DNA of 64,000 bases from JAGVSR01 sp964589785 (GCA_964589785.1 CAZPUQ010000001.1:310001-374000), one strand, 5' to 3'. Counted from the stretch's first letter, positions 54,315-63,561 are shown. Made by a program: numbers and translations. Notes: generated from the letters alone by a model not told the origin.

Positions 54315-55943
54315 ATGACCCTGTCTCCCTACGCCCAGAACCTCGACAAGAATCCGGCCAATCACCAGCCGCTCACGCCTCTCGTGTTCCTTCAGCGTAC
54401 GGCCGCGGTCTATCCGAATCATACGGCGGTCATCCATGGCGCCGCCAGCTATTCCTGGCAGGAGTTCTACGGCCGCTGCCGGCGCTTCGCCTCCGCCCTG
54501 TCGCGCCTTCAGGTGGGGCCCGGCGACACGGTCACGGTGATGCTGTCCAATACGCCGCCGATGCTGGAGGCGCACTACGCCGTCCCCATGCTCGGCGCGG
54601 TCCTCCATTCGCTCAACACGCGGCTCGATGCGCCGATCCTCGCCTTCCAGCTCGACCATGCCGAGACGAAGGTGCTCATCACCGACCGCGAGTTCTCCGA
54701 TGTGATGCGCGAGGCGCTGGCGCTGGCGAAGGTGCGCCCGATCATCATCGACTACAACGACCCCGAGTTCCCGCAGGCGGGCCGCGCGCTGTCGAACCTC
54801 GACTACGAGACGATGCTCGCCGGCTCCGATCCCGACTTCGAATGGCGCATGCCCGAGGACGAGTGGGAGGCGATCTCGCTCAACTACACATCGGGGACGA
54901 CGGGGAACCCGAAAGGCGTCGTCTACCATCATCGCGGCGCGGCACTGATGTGCTATGCGAACACGATCGCGACCGGCATGGGGCGGCATCCGGTGTACCT
55001 GTGGACGCTGCCGATGTTCCACTGCAACGGCTGGTGCTTCACGTGGTCGCTCGCGCTGGTGGCGGGCACGCATGTCTGCCTGCGCTGGGTGCGCGCCAAG
55101 GCGATGTACGACGCCATCGTCGAGCACAAGGTGACGAACATCTCCGGCGCGCCGATCGTCATGGCGACGCTGCTCGGCGCCAAGCCCGAGGAAAAGCGTC
55201 GGATCACGCATCGCGTCGCCTTCAACCATGCCGCCGCGCCGCCGCCGCAGGCTGTGCTCGACGCCATGGTCGCCGCCGGGTTTGAGCTCACCCATCTCTA
55301 CGGCCTCACAGAGACCTATGGTCCGGCGACGATCAACGAATGGAACGCGGACTGGAACGGGCTGGAGGACGAGGCCCGCGCGAAGAAGCGCATTCGGCAG
55401 GGCGTGCGTTACGTCGCGCTCGAGGACCTGACCGTCATGGACCCCGAGACCATGACCCGCGTGCCCGCCGACGGCGAGACCATGGGCGAGGTCATGTTCC
55501 GCGGCAACATCGTGATGAAGGGCTACCTGAAGAACGCCGATGCGACGGCGCAGGCCTTCGCGGGCGGCTGGTTCCATTCCGGCGACCTCGGCGTGCTCCA
55601 CCCCGACGGCTACATCCAGTTGAAAGACCGCTCCAAGGACATCATCATCTCGGGCGGTGAGAACATCTCCTCGATCGAGGTCGAGGATGTCCTCTACAAG
55701 CATCCGGCGGTGGCGGCCTGCGCGGTGGTGGCCAAGCCCGACGAGAAATGGGGCGAGACGCCGTGCGCATTCGTGGAGCTGCGCGCGGGCTCGGAGGCGA
55801 CGAAGGACGACCTCGTCGCCTGGTGCCGGGACCGGCTCGCTCACTTCAAGGCGCCGCGCCACATCGTGTTCACGGAGCTGCCGAAGACCGCCACGGGCAA
55901 GATCCAGAAGTTCCGTCTGCGCGACATGGCCCGTGACGCGTGA
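54315..55943 (+). CDS. Acyl-CoA synthetase (AMP-forming)
   Basis: A 542-residue adenylate-forming ligase that activates a carboxylic acid as acyl-AMP and transfers it to CoA. The P-loop motif is YTSGTTGNPKGVV (about residue 196); other core motifs are HLYGLTETYGP, GWFHSGDLGV (adenylate-binding), DRSKDIIISGGENIS (hinge) and the C-terminal catalytic lysine in KTATGKIQKFRLR. The FHCNGWCFTW segment suggests a medium-chain or 3-methylmercaptopropionate-type group. Substrate is not certain. ATG 54315. No fatty acid genes are adjacent. Confidence 0.93.
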   Translation: MTLSPYAQNLDKNPANHQPLTPLVFLQRTAAVYPNHTAVIHGAASYSWQEFYGRCRRFASALSRLQVGPGDTVTVMLSNTPPMLEAHYAVPMLGAVLHSLNTRLDAPILAFQLDHAETKVLITDREFSDVMREALALAKVRPIIIDYNDPEFPQAGRALSNLDYETMLAGSDPDFEWRMPEDEWEAISLNYTSGTTGNPKGVVYHHRGAALMCYANTIATGMGRHPVYLWTLPMFHCNGWCFTWSLALVAGTHVCLRWVRAKAMYDAIVEHKVTNISGAPIVMATLLGAKPEEKRRITHRVAFNHAAAPPPQAVLDAMVAAGFELTHLYGLTETYGPATINEWNADWNGLEDEARAKKRIRQGVRYVALEDLTVMDPETMTRVPADGETMGEVMFRGNIVMKGYLKNADATAQAFAGGWFHSGDLGVLHPDGYIQLKDRSKDIIISGGENISSIEVEDVLYKHPAVAACAVVAKPDEKWGETPCAFVELRAGSEATKDDLVAWCRDRLAHFKAPRHIVFTELPKTATGKIQKFRLRDMARDA

Positions 55944-56151
55944 GGCCCGTGACGCGTGAGGCACGCGTGGCCGCACGGAACGGACGACTCGCGAAGCATG
56001 AATTTTTCTGCGACGGGTTTTCGTCGTGGCCCCGTTTGAGGGGATGACGCGGCGCGCTCTTAAGACCGCCGGCGGTCCCTTCCCGGGGCTGCACTCCCCC
56101 TCCCCCTCCCGCGCGGGACGAGGGCGCGCCGCGCGAACCATGGAGATCTCT

Positions 56152-56811
56152 ATGAATCGAAACGCAAAAATTCTGACCGGCGTCGCCGTGGCCCTGGCGT
56201 TGGGATCGGCGGCGGCGGTGGCCAATCGCCACGGCGGCTGGCATCACCGGGGCCATCATGGCTGGGGCGGTCCGGGCCTTATGGGGTTCGCCGGTCCGCT
56301 CTGTCACGGCAATGCGGCTGAAAAGGCGGACCTGATGCTGGTCCGGCTCGAATATCGCGTGAAGCCGACGGACGCCCAGAAGCCCGCCTTCGAGGAGCTG
56401 CGCACGGCGGTCCGCACCGCCGCCCAGAAGGTGGCGGCCGCCTGCCCGGCCAAGCCCGCACCACCGGCCCCCGGCAGCGCGGACGCCAAGCCTCCGCGCA
56501 AGGAGATCACCGCACGGCTCGCGGACATCGAGACTCAGCTTGCGGCCGCACTCGAGGGCATCAAGACCATCCGTCCCGCCGCCGAAAAGCTCTATGCCAC
56601 GCTCGACGACGCGCAGAAGACGGCCGTCTCCGAAATGGGCATGCGCGGGCACGGCAAGTGGGGCCGTTCGCATCACCGGGGCCCCGGACACCGGGGTGAG
56701 GGGCGCGGTCCCGGACACGGTCCTGGACCGGGGCCCGATGGGCACGGCGGCCACGGCGGACCGGATGGTGCCCCCGATGACGGGACGCCGGAGCGCGAGG
56801 GCGATCTCTAA
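56152..56811 (+). CDS. Spy/LTXXQ-type periplasmic protein
   Basis: A 219-residue protein with a signal peptide (LTGVAVALALGSAAAVA) and a His/Gly-rich mature N-terminus (NRHGGWHHRGHHGWGG). The helical middle (about residues 50-165) contains the LTxxQ-like motifs KPTDAQKPAFEEL and LDDAQKTAV of the Spy/CpxP family of envelope chaperones. The C-terminal 50 residues are Gly/His/Pro repeats and probably unordered; they may bind metal. ATG 56152 follows GGAGA. A strong terminator follows. Confidence 0.78.
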   Translation: MNRNAKILTGVAVALALGSAAAVANRHGGWHHRGHHGWGGPGLMGFAGPLCHGNAAEKADLMLVRLEYRVKPTDAQKPAFEELRTAVRTAAQKVAAACPAKPAPPAPGSADAKPPRKEITARLADIETQLAAALEGIKTIRPAAEKLYATLDDAQKTAVSEMGMRGHGKWGRSHHRGPGHRGEGRGPGHGPGPGPDGHGGHGGPDGAPDDGTPEREGDL

Positions 56812-56850
56812 ACGAACGCGCGCCTCAGGAACCGCTTCACAAGAATGCAA

Positions 56851-56884
56851 AGAGCCCGCCGTTTGCCGGCGGGCTCTTCTTGTT
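56851..56884 (+). terminator. Rho-independent terminator after the Spy-like gene
   Basis: AGAGCCCGCCG (56851-56861) pairs with CGGCGGGCTCT (56867-56877) across a TTTGC loop, followed by TCTTGTTCTT. It is 40 bp after the stop. Confidence 0.88.
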
Positions 56885-57182
56885 CTTCGCCGTCTTCGCT
56901 GCGGTCTCGCATTGCGAACGGCATTGTCGATTTAGAAGCTATCGCCGTTGCGAAAGCATGCTGCGCTGCGATGCTGGTCGACGCCGACCGACCTCATGCG
57001 ATGCTGTCAAATGCGGGGGGAGGAGTGTTCGGCGACGCATTGCACGCGAAATTCTCTCGTCCGGGCGGCGCCTGGTACGCCGACGCTGCCCGGTCCTGCG
57101 AGGCGACCTTTTGCTCAAGTGGCGCGAGGACCGCTCTCGAAAATCACGAAGCCGCCCCCGGGGCGGGGCCGGCTGCCAAGCC
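56885..57182. other. About 300 bp without a supported gene
   Basis: Between the Spy-like terminator and the DUF465 gene. Long open frames exist but have no ribosome binding site or family pattern. I see nothing else in it. Confidence 0.5.
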
Positions 57183-57359
57183 TCAATGGCGCGCGGCCGT
57201 CGACAGTCTGTCGATCTCTTCCTTGATTTTCAGCTTCTGTTGCTTCATCCGCCGGATCTCCAGGTCGTCGGATCCGGGTCTGGCCATCTCCTCTGCAATC
57301 CGGCGATCGAGCTGCCGGTGCTTCTCTGCGAGTTCGTGGAGATGTGCGGATATCGCCAT
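57183..57359 (-). CDS. DUF465 (YdcH) family protein, first copy
   Basis: A 58-residue coiled-coil protein: ISAHLHELAEKHRQLDRRIAEE, then DLEIRRMKQQKLKIKEEIDRL, the two helices that define the DUF465 domain. ATG 57357-57359 follows AAGGAGG. Function is unknown. It diverges from a second DUF465 gene, an arrangement common in alphaproteobacteria. The separation of 311 bp must hold both promoters. Confidence 0.88.
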   Translation of the reverse strand: MAISAHLHELAEKHRQLDRRIAEEMARPGSDDLEIRRMKQQKLKIKEEIDRLSTAARH

Positions 57360-57670
57360 TCTAACCTCCTTGCCAGAGTTGAGCGTGGCAATATTGCCAG
57401 AGATCGGGCGGTTGTCCAAGATGTGCAGACGTCATGATTTCATCCTTGTGAAGATTTGATCTTCAACTCGGACCGGCCTCCGGCCATGACTCGAACCGGC
57501 CTCCGGCCACTCCCTCAGACCGGCCTCCGGCCGGGGCGGCCGCAGAATCTCGGGACGGGCCGCCGCCTTTGACGTATGCTGCAACCTGTTGCGGAATTAG
57601 GAGAGAAGCGTAAAAACGCGCCGGCGGGTCGGGGCGTGCTGGGCGCGCCTGAGCACAAGTGCGAGGCGGG

Positions 57671-57877
57671 ATGGTGCGTCACAATGAGAGGGAGCTGCGC
57701 GAGGAGCTCGTGAAGCTTCGCAACGAGCACCGCGCTCTCGACGAGGAGATCGTCGCGCTCGAGACCCTGGGTGGCGGCGACCAGCTCAACATCCGCCGTC
57801 TGAAGAAGAAAAAGCTGATGCTCAAGGACCAGATCACGGCCATCGAGGATCAGCTCCTGCCCGACATCATCGCCTGA
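57671..57877 (+). CDS. DUF465 (YdcH) family protein, second copy
   Basis: A 68-residue relative of the first copy: LREELVKLRNEHRALDEEIVALE, a Gly loop (GGGDQ), then LNIRRLKKKKLMLKDQITAIEDQL. The glycine loop in place of the Pro/Gly of the first copy distinguishes it. ATG 57671 follows GAGGCGGG; a GTG at 57659 is in frame. In some relatives the pair adjoins purEK. Confidence 0.85.
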   Translation: MVRHNERELREELVKLRNEHRALDEEIVALETLGGGDQLNIRRLKKKKLMLKDQITAIEDQLLPDIIA

Positions 57878-58069
57878 GGCCGCGCCAGAGCCCGCGCCTT
57901 GGAGCTTGGACCCGGCGTGCGGACCGGGAGACGGCTCCTTACGTTAACGGCGTACGTTAACGACGAAACCTCGCGCGGATACACCGCCGTCGGAGCCGCG
58001 GTCCAGGCCATCGCCAATGCGATCGGCCGGCCATCGCGCCCGTGGCGCGCTAGGAAGGTCACAAGCTGA

Positions 58070-59092
58070 ATGGTCGAAAGGATGCGTTCCGTCGCAAGCT
58101 GGCTCTATCCGACGCCCGCCGGGCTCTACTGCGAGCCGGGTCGTTTCTTCATCGATCCGCCGCGTCCCGCCGAGCGTGCGCTTGTCACGCACGGCCATTC
58201 CGATCATGCGCGCCCCGGCCACGCGCACGTGCTCGCGACGACCGAGACCATCGAGATCATCAAAGTCCGCTACGGGTCCGGCTGCGCGGACACGTTCGAG
58301 GCGGCAACGCTCGGAGCGGAGCGGCGCATCGGCGACGTCGTCGTCCGGTTCGTGCCGGCAGGTCACATCTTGGGGTCGGCGCAGATCGTGCTCGAGCACG
58401 CGGGGCGGCGCGCCGTCGTCTCGGGCGATTACAAGCGCGCGGCCGATCCGACGTGCCAGCCGTTCGAGCCGGTCGCCTGCGATGTCTTCGTGACCGAGGC
58501 GACGTTCGCGCTGCCCGTGTTCCGCCACGAGCGCGCCGAAAGCGAGACTCGCCGCCTCCTGCAGTCGATGGCCCGCAACCCCGGCCGCACGCACCTCGTC
58601 GGCGTCTATGGCCTCGGCAAGTGCCAGCGCATGCTGGCACTCCTGCGCGCGGCGGGCTACGACCGGCCGGTCTGGCTGCACGGGGCGCTCGTCGGCATGA
58701 CCGCGCTTTACCAGAGCCTCGGCATCGATCTGGGCGATTGGCGACCTCAAACGGAGGCAACGCCGGAAGACCTGAAGGGCGCCCTGGTGCTGTGCCCGCC
58801 CTCGGCGCTGGCCGATCGCTGGTCGCGCCGCATGGGAGAGGAGCCGGTGCGGGCGTTCGCATCCGGCTGGATGCGGGTACGCGGGCGCGCGCGCCAGCGC
58901 GGGGTGGAACTGCCGCTCGTCGTCTCCGACCATGCGGACTGGCCGGAGCTTCTCGACACCATCGTGGAGAGTGAGGCCGAGGAGGTCTGGGTCACGCACG
59001 GGCGCGAGGACGCGCTCGTCCATCAACTGGGCCTCATGGGGCGGCGCGCGCGGGCGCTGGCGCTCGTCGGCTACGAGGACGATGCGGAGTAG
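58070..59092 (+). CDS. Ligase-associated DNA exonuclease (MBL fold)
   Basis: A 340-residue metallo-beta-lactamase/beta-CASP-like nuclease that is found beside an ATP-dependent DNA ligase. The metal motif is VTHGHSDHARPGH (about residues 39-51), followed by VPAGHILGSAQIVLEH, SGDYKRAADPTCQPF and DVFVTEATFALPVF, and C-terminal VVSDHADWPEL and VTHGRED. ATG 58070 has GGAAGG upstream; ATG 58082 is possible. Its stop lies 2 bp before the ligase start. The usual helicase (Lhr) and phosphoesterase partners are missing. Confidence 0.92.
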   Translation: MVERMRSVASWLYPTPAGLYCEPGRFFIDPPRPAERALVTHGHSDHARPGHAHVLATTETIEIIKVRYGSGCADTFEAATLGAERRIGDVVVRFVPAGHILGSAQIVLEHAGRRAVVSGDYKRAADPTCQPFEPVACDVFVTEATFALPVFRHERAESETRRLLQSMARNPGRTHLVGVYGLGKCQRMLALLRAAGYDRPVWLHGALVGMTALYQSLGIDLGDWRPQTEATPEDLKGALVLCPPSALADRWSRRMGEEPVRAFASGWMRVRGRARQRGVELPLVVSDHADWPELLDTIVESEAEEVWVTHGREDALVHQLGLMGRRARALALVGYEDDAE

Positions 59093-59094
59093 GG

Positions 59095-60684
59095 ATGCGC
59101 GCCTTCGCCGAGCTTCTCGACGGCCTTTCGATGACCCAGAGCCGCAGCGGCAAGCTGCGGCTTCTGACGGAGTATCTGAGCGCCACGCCCGACCCCGACC
59201 GCGGCTGGGCGCTGGCGGCGCTGACCGACGGCCTGCCGCTGCGCATCGGCTTCCGGCGGATTCTCGCCGCGCTCATGGCGGCGCGCACCGATCCCCATCT
59301 TTTCAAGCTGTCGCGCGACTACGTCGGCGATACCGCAGAGACCGTCGCGCTGCTGTGGCCCGCAACCGCCGACGCCGCGTCCCCGCCGCATCTCGGCGAC
59401 GTGGTCGCCCGGCTGATCGCGGCTTCTCCCCGGGAGCATGCCGAGATCATCGCCGACGTTCTCGACCGGTGCAGCGTGCGCGAGCGCTGGGCTTTCCTGA
59501 AGCTCGTGGGCGGCGCTCCGCGCGTCGGCGTCTCTGCGCGGCTCGCCAAGACGGCCGTGGCGGAGATCGGCGCGCGCGACGTGTCGGAGATCGAGGAAGT
59601 CTGGCACGCCTTGGCTCCGCCCTACGGCGCGCTCTTCGCGTGGATCGAAGGTCGCGCCGCGCGGCCCGATCCGGGCGCGGTGCCGGTGTTCCGGCCGCTC
59701 ATGCTTGCCCACCCGATCGAGGCGGCGGACTGGCCGGGGCTCGATCCGAAGGACTTCGCCGCCGAATGGAAGTGGGACGGCATCCGCGTGCAGATCGCGG
59801 CGCGGCCCGGCGACGTCAGGCTCTATTCGCGTACCGGCGACGACATTTCGGGCGCGTTTCCCGAGGTCCGCTCGGCTTTTGCAGGCGTCGATGCGGTGGC
59901 CGACGGCGAGCTCATCGTGGTGCGCGGCGGAACGGTCGCGCCCTTCAACGATCTCCAGCAGCGATTGAACCGCAAGACGGTGACGGCGCGCATGTTGCGC
60001 GAGCATCCCGCGCACCTGCGTCTCTACGACCTCATCTTTGCCGCCGGCGAGGACCTGCGTCCGCTCTCTTTCGATGCGCGCCGCGCGCGTCTGGAGGCCT
60101 GGCACGCGGCCGAGCGTCCGCTGCTCACCGACCTCAGTGCGCTCGTTCCGTTTGCCACGTTCGCGGAGCTGGAAGAGTTGTGGCGGGGCGCGCGCGAGGC
60201 GGGCATCGAAGGGCTCATGCTGAAGCGGCGCTCCAGTCCTTATCTCGCCGGACGGCCGAAGGGTCACTGGTTCAAGTGGAAGCGCGCGGCCCTGACGCTC
60301 GACTGCGTGCTCATGTACGCCGAGCGCGGCTCCGGCAAGCGCTCCTCGCTCTATTCGGATCTGACGTTCGGCGTCTGGCGGCCGCAGGACGGAGCCGATG
60401 ACGGCGACCGTGCGCTCGTCCCCGTCGGCAAAGCCTACTCGGGGTTCACAGACGTGGAACTGCGCGATCTCGACCGCTTCATCCGCACGCATACGACGGA
60501 GACGTTCGGGCCGGTCAGGGCCGTCGTGCCCAAGCTCGTGCTCGAAGTCGCCTTCGATGCCGTGCACCGGTCGACGCGGCACAAATCCGGCGTTGCCATG
60601 CGCTTTCCGCGCATCCACCGCATCCGCTGGGACAAGCCGGCCGAGGAGGCCGACACGCTGGACACCGTCCTGGCCCTGATCTGA
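59095..60684 (+). CDS. ATP-dependent DNA ligase
   Basis: A 529-residue bacterial ATP ligase of the exonuclease-associated group. The nucleotidyl-transfer lysine is Lys226 in EWKWDGIRVQ; the other superfamily motifs include RTGDDISGAFPE (III-like), DGELIVVRGG (IV), GIEGLMLKRRSSPY and WFKWKR (V). An N-terminal domain of about 200 residues (IGFRRILAALMAA onward) is typical. It starts 2 bp after the exonuclease stop, so the two are co-translated. A role in DNA end repair is inferred. The gene is followed by a tandem repeat array where the helicase would be expected. Confidence 0.95.
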   Translation: MRAFAELLDGLSMTQSRSGKLRLLTEYLSATPDPDRGWALAALTDGLPLRIGFRRILAALMAARTDPHLFKLSRDYVGDTAETVALLWPATADAASPPHLGDVVARLIAASPREHAEIIADVLDRCSVRERWAFLKLVGGAPRVGVSARLAKTAVAEIGARDVSEIEEVWHALAPPYGALFAWIEGRAARPDPGAVPVFRPLMLAHPIEAADWPGLDPKDFAAEWKWDGIRVQIAARPGDVRLYSRTGDDISGAFPEVRSAFAGVDAVADGELIVVRGGTVAPFNDLQQRLNRKTVTARMLREHPAHLRLYDLIFAAGEDLRPLSFDARRARLEAWHAAERPLLTDLSALVPFATFAELEELWRGAREAGIEGLMLKRRSSPYLAGRPKGHWFKWKRAALTLDCVLMYAERGSGKRSSLYSDLTFGVWRPQDGADDGDRALVPVGKAYSGFTDVELRDLDRFIRTHTTETFGPVRAVVPKLVLEVAFDAVHRSTRHKSGVAMRFPRIHRIRWDKPAEEADTLDTVLALI

Positions 60685-60833
60685 GCCGAGACGGAGGTCT
60701 CTCGCCCGATTCCATCCTCGAGCATGGAAGTCTCACGCGGCGGCATGGCGGCTGCACTTCGCGCTCGTCCATCCCGTCACCACCGGGAAGGCCGGATCCT
60801 GCGCAAACATTGAAGCACGCGCCTCTGACATTG

Positions 60834-61375
60834 GCTTGCGCAGATCCCGGCCTGCGCCGGGATGACGGCGGCGGGGAGGCAAGAAACGCGCAATGCTGTT
60901 GGCCGCGATGACGTCAGGTGGTGGGCGTGCACCGCACCCTCAACGTCACCCCCGCGAAGGCGGGGGTCTGCGCAAGCGTCAGATGGAGCGCGTCCGAAGC
61001 GGCTTGCGCGGATCCCGGCCTGCGCCGGGATGGCGGCGGCGGGGAGGCAAGAAACGCGCAATGCTGTTGGCCGCGATGACGTCAGGTGGTGGGCGTGCAC
61101 CGCACCCTCAACGTCACCCCCGCGAAGGCGGGGGTCTGCGCAAGCGTCAGATGGAGCGCGTCCGAAGCGGCTTGCGCGGATCCCGGCCTGCGCCGGGATG
61201 GCGGCGGCGGGGAGGCAAGAAACGCGCAATGCTGTTGGCCGCGATGACGTCAGGTGGTGGGCGTGCACCGCACCCTCAACGTCACCCCCGCGAAGGCGGG
61301 GGCCTGCGCAAGCGTCAGGTGGAGCGCATCCGAAGTGGCTAACGCGGATCCCGGTCTGCGTCGGGATGGCGGCAG
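60834..61375. repeat. 168-bp tandem repeat array, three copies and a partial
   Basis: Units start at 60834, 61002, 61170 and 61338; the last is cut near 61375. The period is 168 bp, or 56 codons, with near identity. Each unit has two palindromes: ATCCCGGCCTGCGCCGGGAT and CCCCCGCGAAGGCGGGGG, the dispersed intergenic palindrome type common in proteobacteria. The first copy has GATGAC where later ones read GATGGC, and the third has GGGGGCCTG in place of GGGGGTCTG. Because the period is a multiple of three, all open frames run through it and give artificial long ORFs. No gene is supported here. Confidence 0.92.
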
Positions 61376-61446
61376 AGACGGCGCGATGCGCAGGCCTTGC
61401 AGGAGGCGGCCGTCCGCGCCACTCTTGCGCAGGACGGGGAGGTCGC

Positions 61447-62328
61447 ATGTTCGAGAGCATGGTGCGCGGGCGGTTCGCGGCGGGCGATGTCGAGATCGCC
61501 TACGTGATCGGCGGGCAGGGTCCGCCGGTGCTCCTCCTGCACGGCTATCCGCAGACGCAGGCCATGTGGGCGCGGATCGCGCCGCTCCTGGCGGAGCACT
61601 ATACGGTGATCGCCGCCGACCTCAGGGGCTATGGCGACAGCTCCAAGCCGGTCTCGCTCCCCGACCGCACGAACTACAGCTTCCGCGCCATGGCCGGCGA
61701 TCAGGTCGCGCTCATGCGCGGCCTCGGGCATGAGCGCTTCCACGTCGTCGGCCACGACCGCGGCGGACGCGTCGGGCATCGCATGGCGCTCGACCATGCC
61801 GACCGTGTCGTCTCGCTCGCCGTGCTCGATATCGTGCCGACCTATGCCATGCTGATGGACACGAACCGGCATGTCGCGGCGGCCTATTGGCACTGGTATT
61901 TTCTCGCCCAGCCCGAACCGTTCCCCGAAACGCTCATCGGTCACGATCCCGACATGTTCTACGAGACGTGCCTCGTCGGCTGGGGGAAAACAGCGCTGGC
62001 CAACTTCGATCCGGAGCAGTTGGAGGCCTATCGCACGGCGTGGCGCGACCCCGCCGCGATCCATGGCTCATGCTCGGACTACCGGGCAGCCCTGAGCGTC
62101 GACCTGGCACACGATGCGGCCGACATCGACCGCAAGGTGGCGTGCCCGTCGCTTGTGCTCTGGGGGTCGAAGGGCCTCATGCACGAACTCTTCGACATGG
62201 AGGCCGAGTGGCGCAAGCGCCTCGCCGCGCCCCGCTTTGCGACGCTCCCCGGCGGGCATTTCTTTCCCGACCAGTTTCCGAACGAGACCGCCGCGTGCTT
62301 GCGGACCTTGCTCGATGCCGGCGCGTGA
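61447..62328 (+). CDS. Haloacetate/fluoroacetate dehalogenase-like alpha/beta hydrolase
   Basis: A 293-residue hydrolase with an Asp nucleophile in VVGHDRGGRVGHRMALDHADRV, the family signature of fluoroacetate dehalogenase, with the neighbouring arginines. Further matching points: LLLHGYPQTQAMW (oxyanion), ADLRGYGDSSKP, YWHWYFLAQP (halide-binding His-Trp), and CSDYRAAL (tyrosine). Epoxide hydrolases also share the fold, so substrate is open. ATG 61447 follows GGGGAGG by five bases; a frame through the repeat array to 60862 is rejected as an extension. It is convergent with nspC, 3 bp apart. Confidence 0.8.
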   Translation: MFESMVRGRFAAGDVEIAYVIGGQGPPVLLLHGYPQTQAMWARIAPLLAEHYTVIAADLRGYGDSSKPVSLPDRTNYSFRAMAGDQVALMRGLGHERFHVVGHDRGGRVGHRMALDHADRVVSLAVLDIVPTYAMLMDTNRHVAAAYWHWYFLAQPEPFPETLIGHDPDMFYETCLVGWGKTALANFDPEQLEAYRTAWRDPAAIHGSCSDYRAALSVDLAHDAADIDRKVACPSLVLWGSKGLMHELFDMEAEWRKRLAAPRFATLPGGHFFPDQFPNETAACLRTLLDAGA

Positions 62329-62331
62329 GGC

Positions 62332-63474
62332 TCAGCCGAGGCGGCGGCGGAACTCGTCGTATCCGAAGGAGCGCAGCACCTCGTAGCGCCCGTCCTCGTG
62401 CAGCATCGAGAGATCCGGCAGGGGCGTACCGTTGAAGGTCGTGTTCTTCACGAAGGAATATTGCATCATGTCCGTGAAGATGAGCCGGTCGCCGGCCTTC
62501 AGCGGCGCGGCGAAGGAATACTCGCCGATGATGTCGCCGGTCATGCACGTCTTGCCCCCCAGCACGTAGGTGTGGGGCAGGACGCCGGGCTTCTTCGCGC
62601 CGAGAATGATCGGCGTGTAGGGCACCTCCAGCACGTCGGGCATGTGCGTCGACGCCGACGTGTCGAGGATGGCGATGTCCTTCTCGTTGCGGTGCAGGTC
62701 GAGCACGGTCGCCACGAGCCAGCCCGCGTTAACGACGAGGCCGGCGCCGGGCTCCAGGATCACCTCGACGTCGAAAGCCGCGCGGAACGCCTGCAAAGCC
62801 TCGATGAGCGGGGCAAGATCGTAGCCCGGCCGGTTGATGAAGTGGCCGCCGCCGAAGTTCACGGCCCTCACCTGCCGGATCTCGTCGGCGAAGGTCTCCG
62901 CGACGTGGCGGATGAGACCGGCTGAGCCGTCCTCGCGCGCTTCGCACAGCGCGTGCACATGCAGGATGTCGATCTCCCCCCAGGGGATGTCGCCGCTCTG
63001 CGACTTCGGGGTGCCGAAGCGCGAGCCCGGCGCGCACGGGTCATAGAGCGGGCCGCCGAGCGTGGCGCTTGAGTAGCCGGGGTTGATGCGCACGCCGACC
63101 TTGCGTCCGGCCGCCTTCGCGGTCGCCATGTGCAGGCGCACCTGCCCCGGCGAGTTGAAGTAGATGTGATCGGCGATCGCAACGAGGCGCTCGACCTCGC
63201 CCGGAGCGTAGGCCGGCGCGTAGACGTGGACCTCCTTGCCGAACTCCTCGCGACCGAGGCGCGCCTCGTACTCGCCGGACGCCGTCGTCCCGTCGAGCGT
63301 GTCGCGCAGGATCGGGAAGGCGGCCGGCATGGCCCACGCCTTGGTGGCGAGCAGCATCCTGATGCCGGTCTCGCGCTTCAGCCGCGCTGCCGTTTCGAGG
63401 TTGCGCTTCAGGTGGGCGACGTCGAGGACGTAGGCGGGCGTTCTGAGGCCCGCGGGAAGGTTCGCAGCGGTCAT
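62332..63474 (-). CDS. nspC: Carboxynorspermidine decarboxylase
   Basis: PLP-dependent decarboxylase that turns carboxy(nor)spermidine into (nor)spermidine; 380 residues. Fold type III, alanine racemase-like. The PLP lysine is expected in MLLATKAWAMP (Lys45), with GVRINPGYSSATLGGPLYDPCAPGSRFG (in outline) and VNFGGGHFINRPGYD as family-specific blocks. ATG 63472-63474. Its partner dehydrogenase is at 41498-42712, 20 kb away on the other strand. The two could still work together. Confidence 0.93.
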   Translation of the reverse strand: MTAANLPAGLRTPAYVLDVAHLKRNLETAARLKRETGIRMLLATKAWAMPAAFPILRDTLDGTTASGEYEARLGREEFGKEVHVYAPAYAPGEVERLVAIADHIYFNSPGQVRLHMATAKAAGRKVGVRINPGYSSATLGGPLYDPCAPGSRFGTPKSQSGDIPWGEIDILHVHALCEAREDGSAGLIRHVAETFADEIRQVRAVNFGGGHFINRPGYDLAPLIEALQAFRAAFDVEVILEPGAGLVVNAGWLVATVLDLHRNEKDIAILDTSASTHMPDVLEVPYTPIILGAKKPGVLPHTYVLGGKTCMTGDIIGEYSFAAPLKAGDRLIFTDMMQYSFVKNTTFNGTPLPDLSMLHEDGRYEVLRSFGYDEFRRRLG

Positions 63475-63561
63475 CGTCGTCGCTGTCTCCGGAACGCGAG
63501 AGGAGCGCGCTATATGGCACCGACGCGCGGTTTGTCAAAGTCCCGGCCCCGGCCGGGCGCG

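Noticed and set aside
60834..61375. CRISPR array
   Set aside because: Units are 168 bp and identical throughout, with no variable spacers and no cas genes in the window.
60862..61446. N-terminal extension of the dehalogenase through the repeat array (488-residue frame)
   Set aside because: The period of 168 bp keeps all frames open, the translated repeat is identical every 56 residues, and ATG 61447 has a good ribosome binding site and starts the hydrolase fold.
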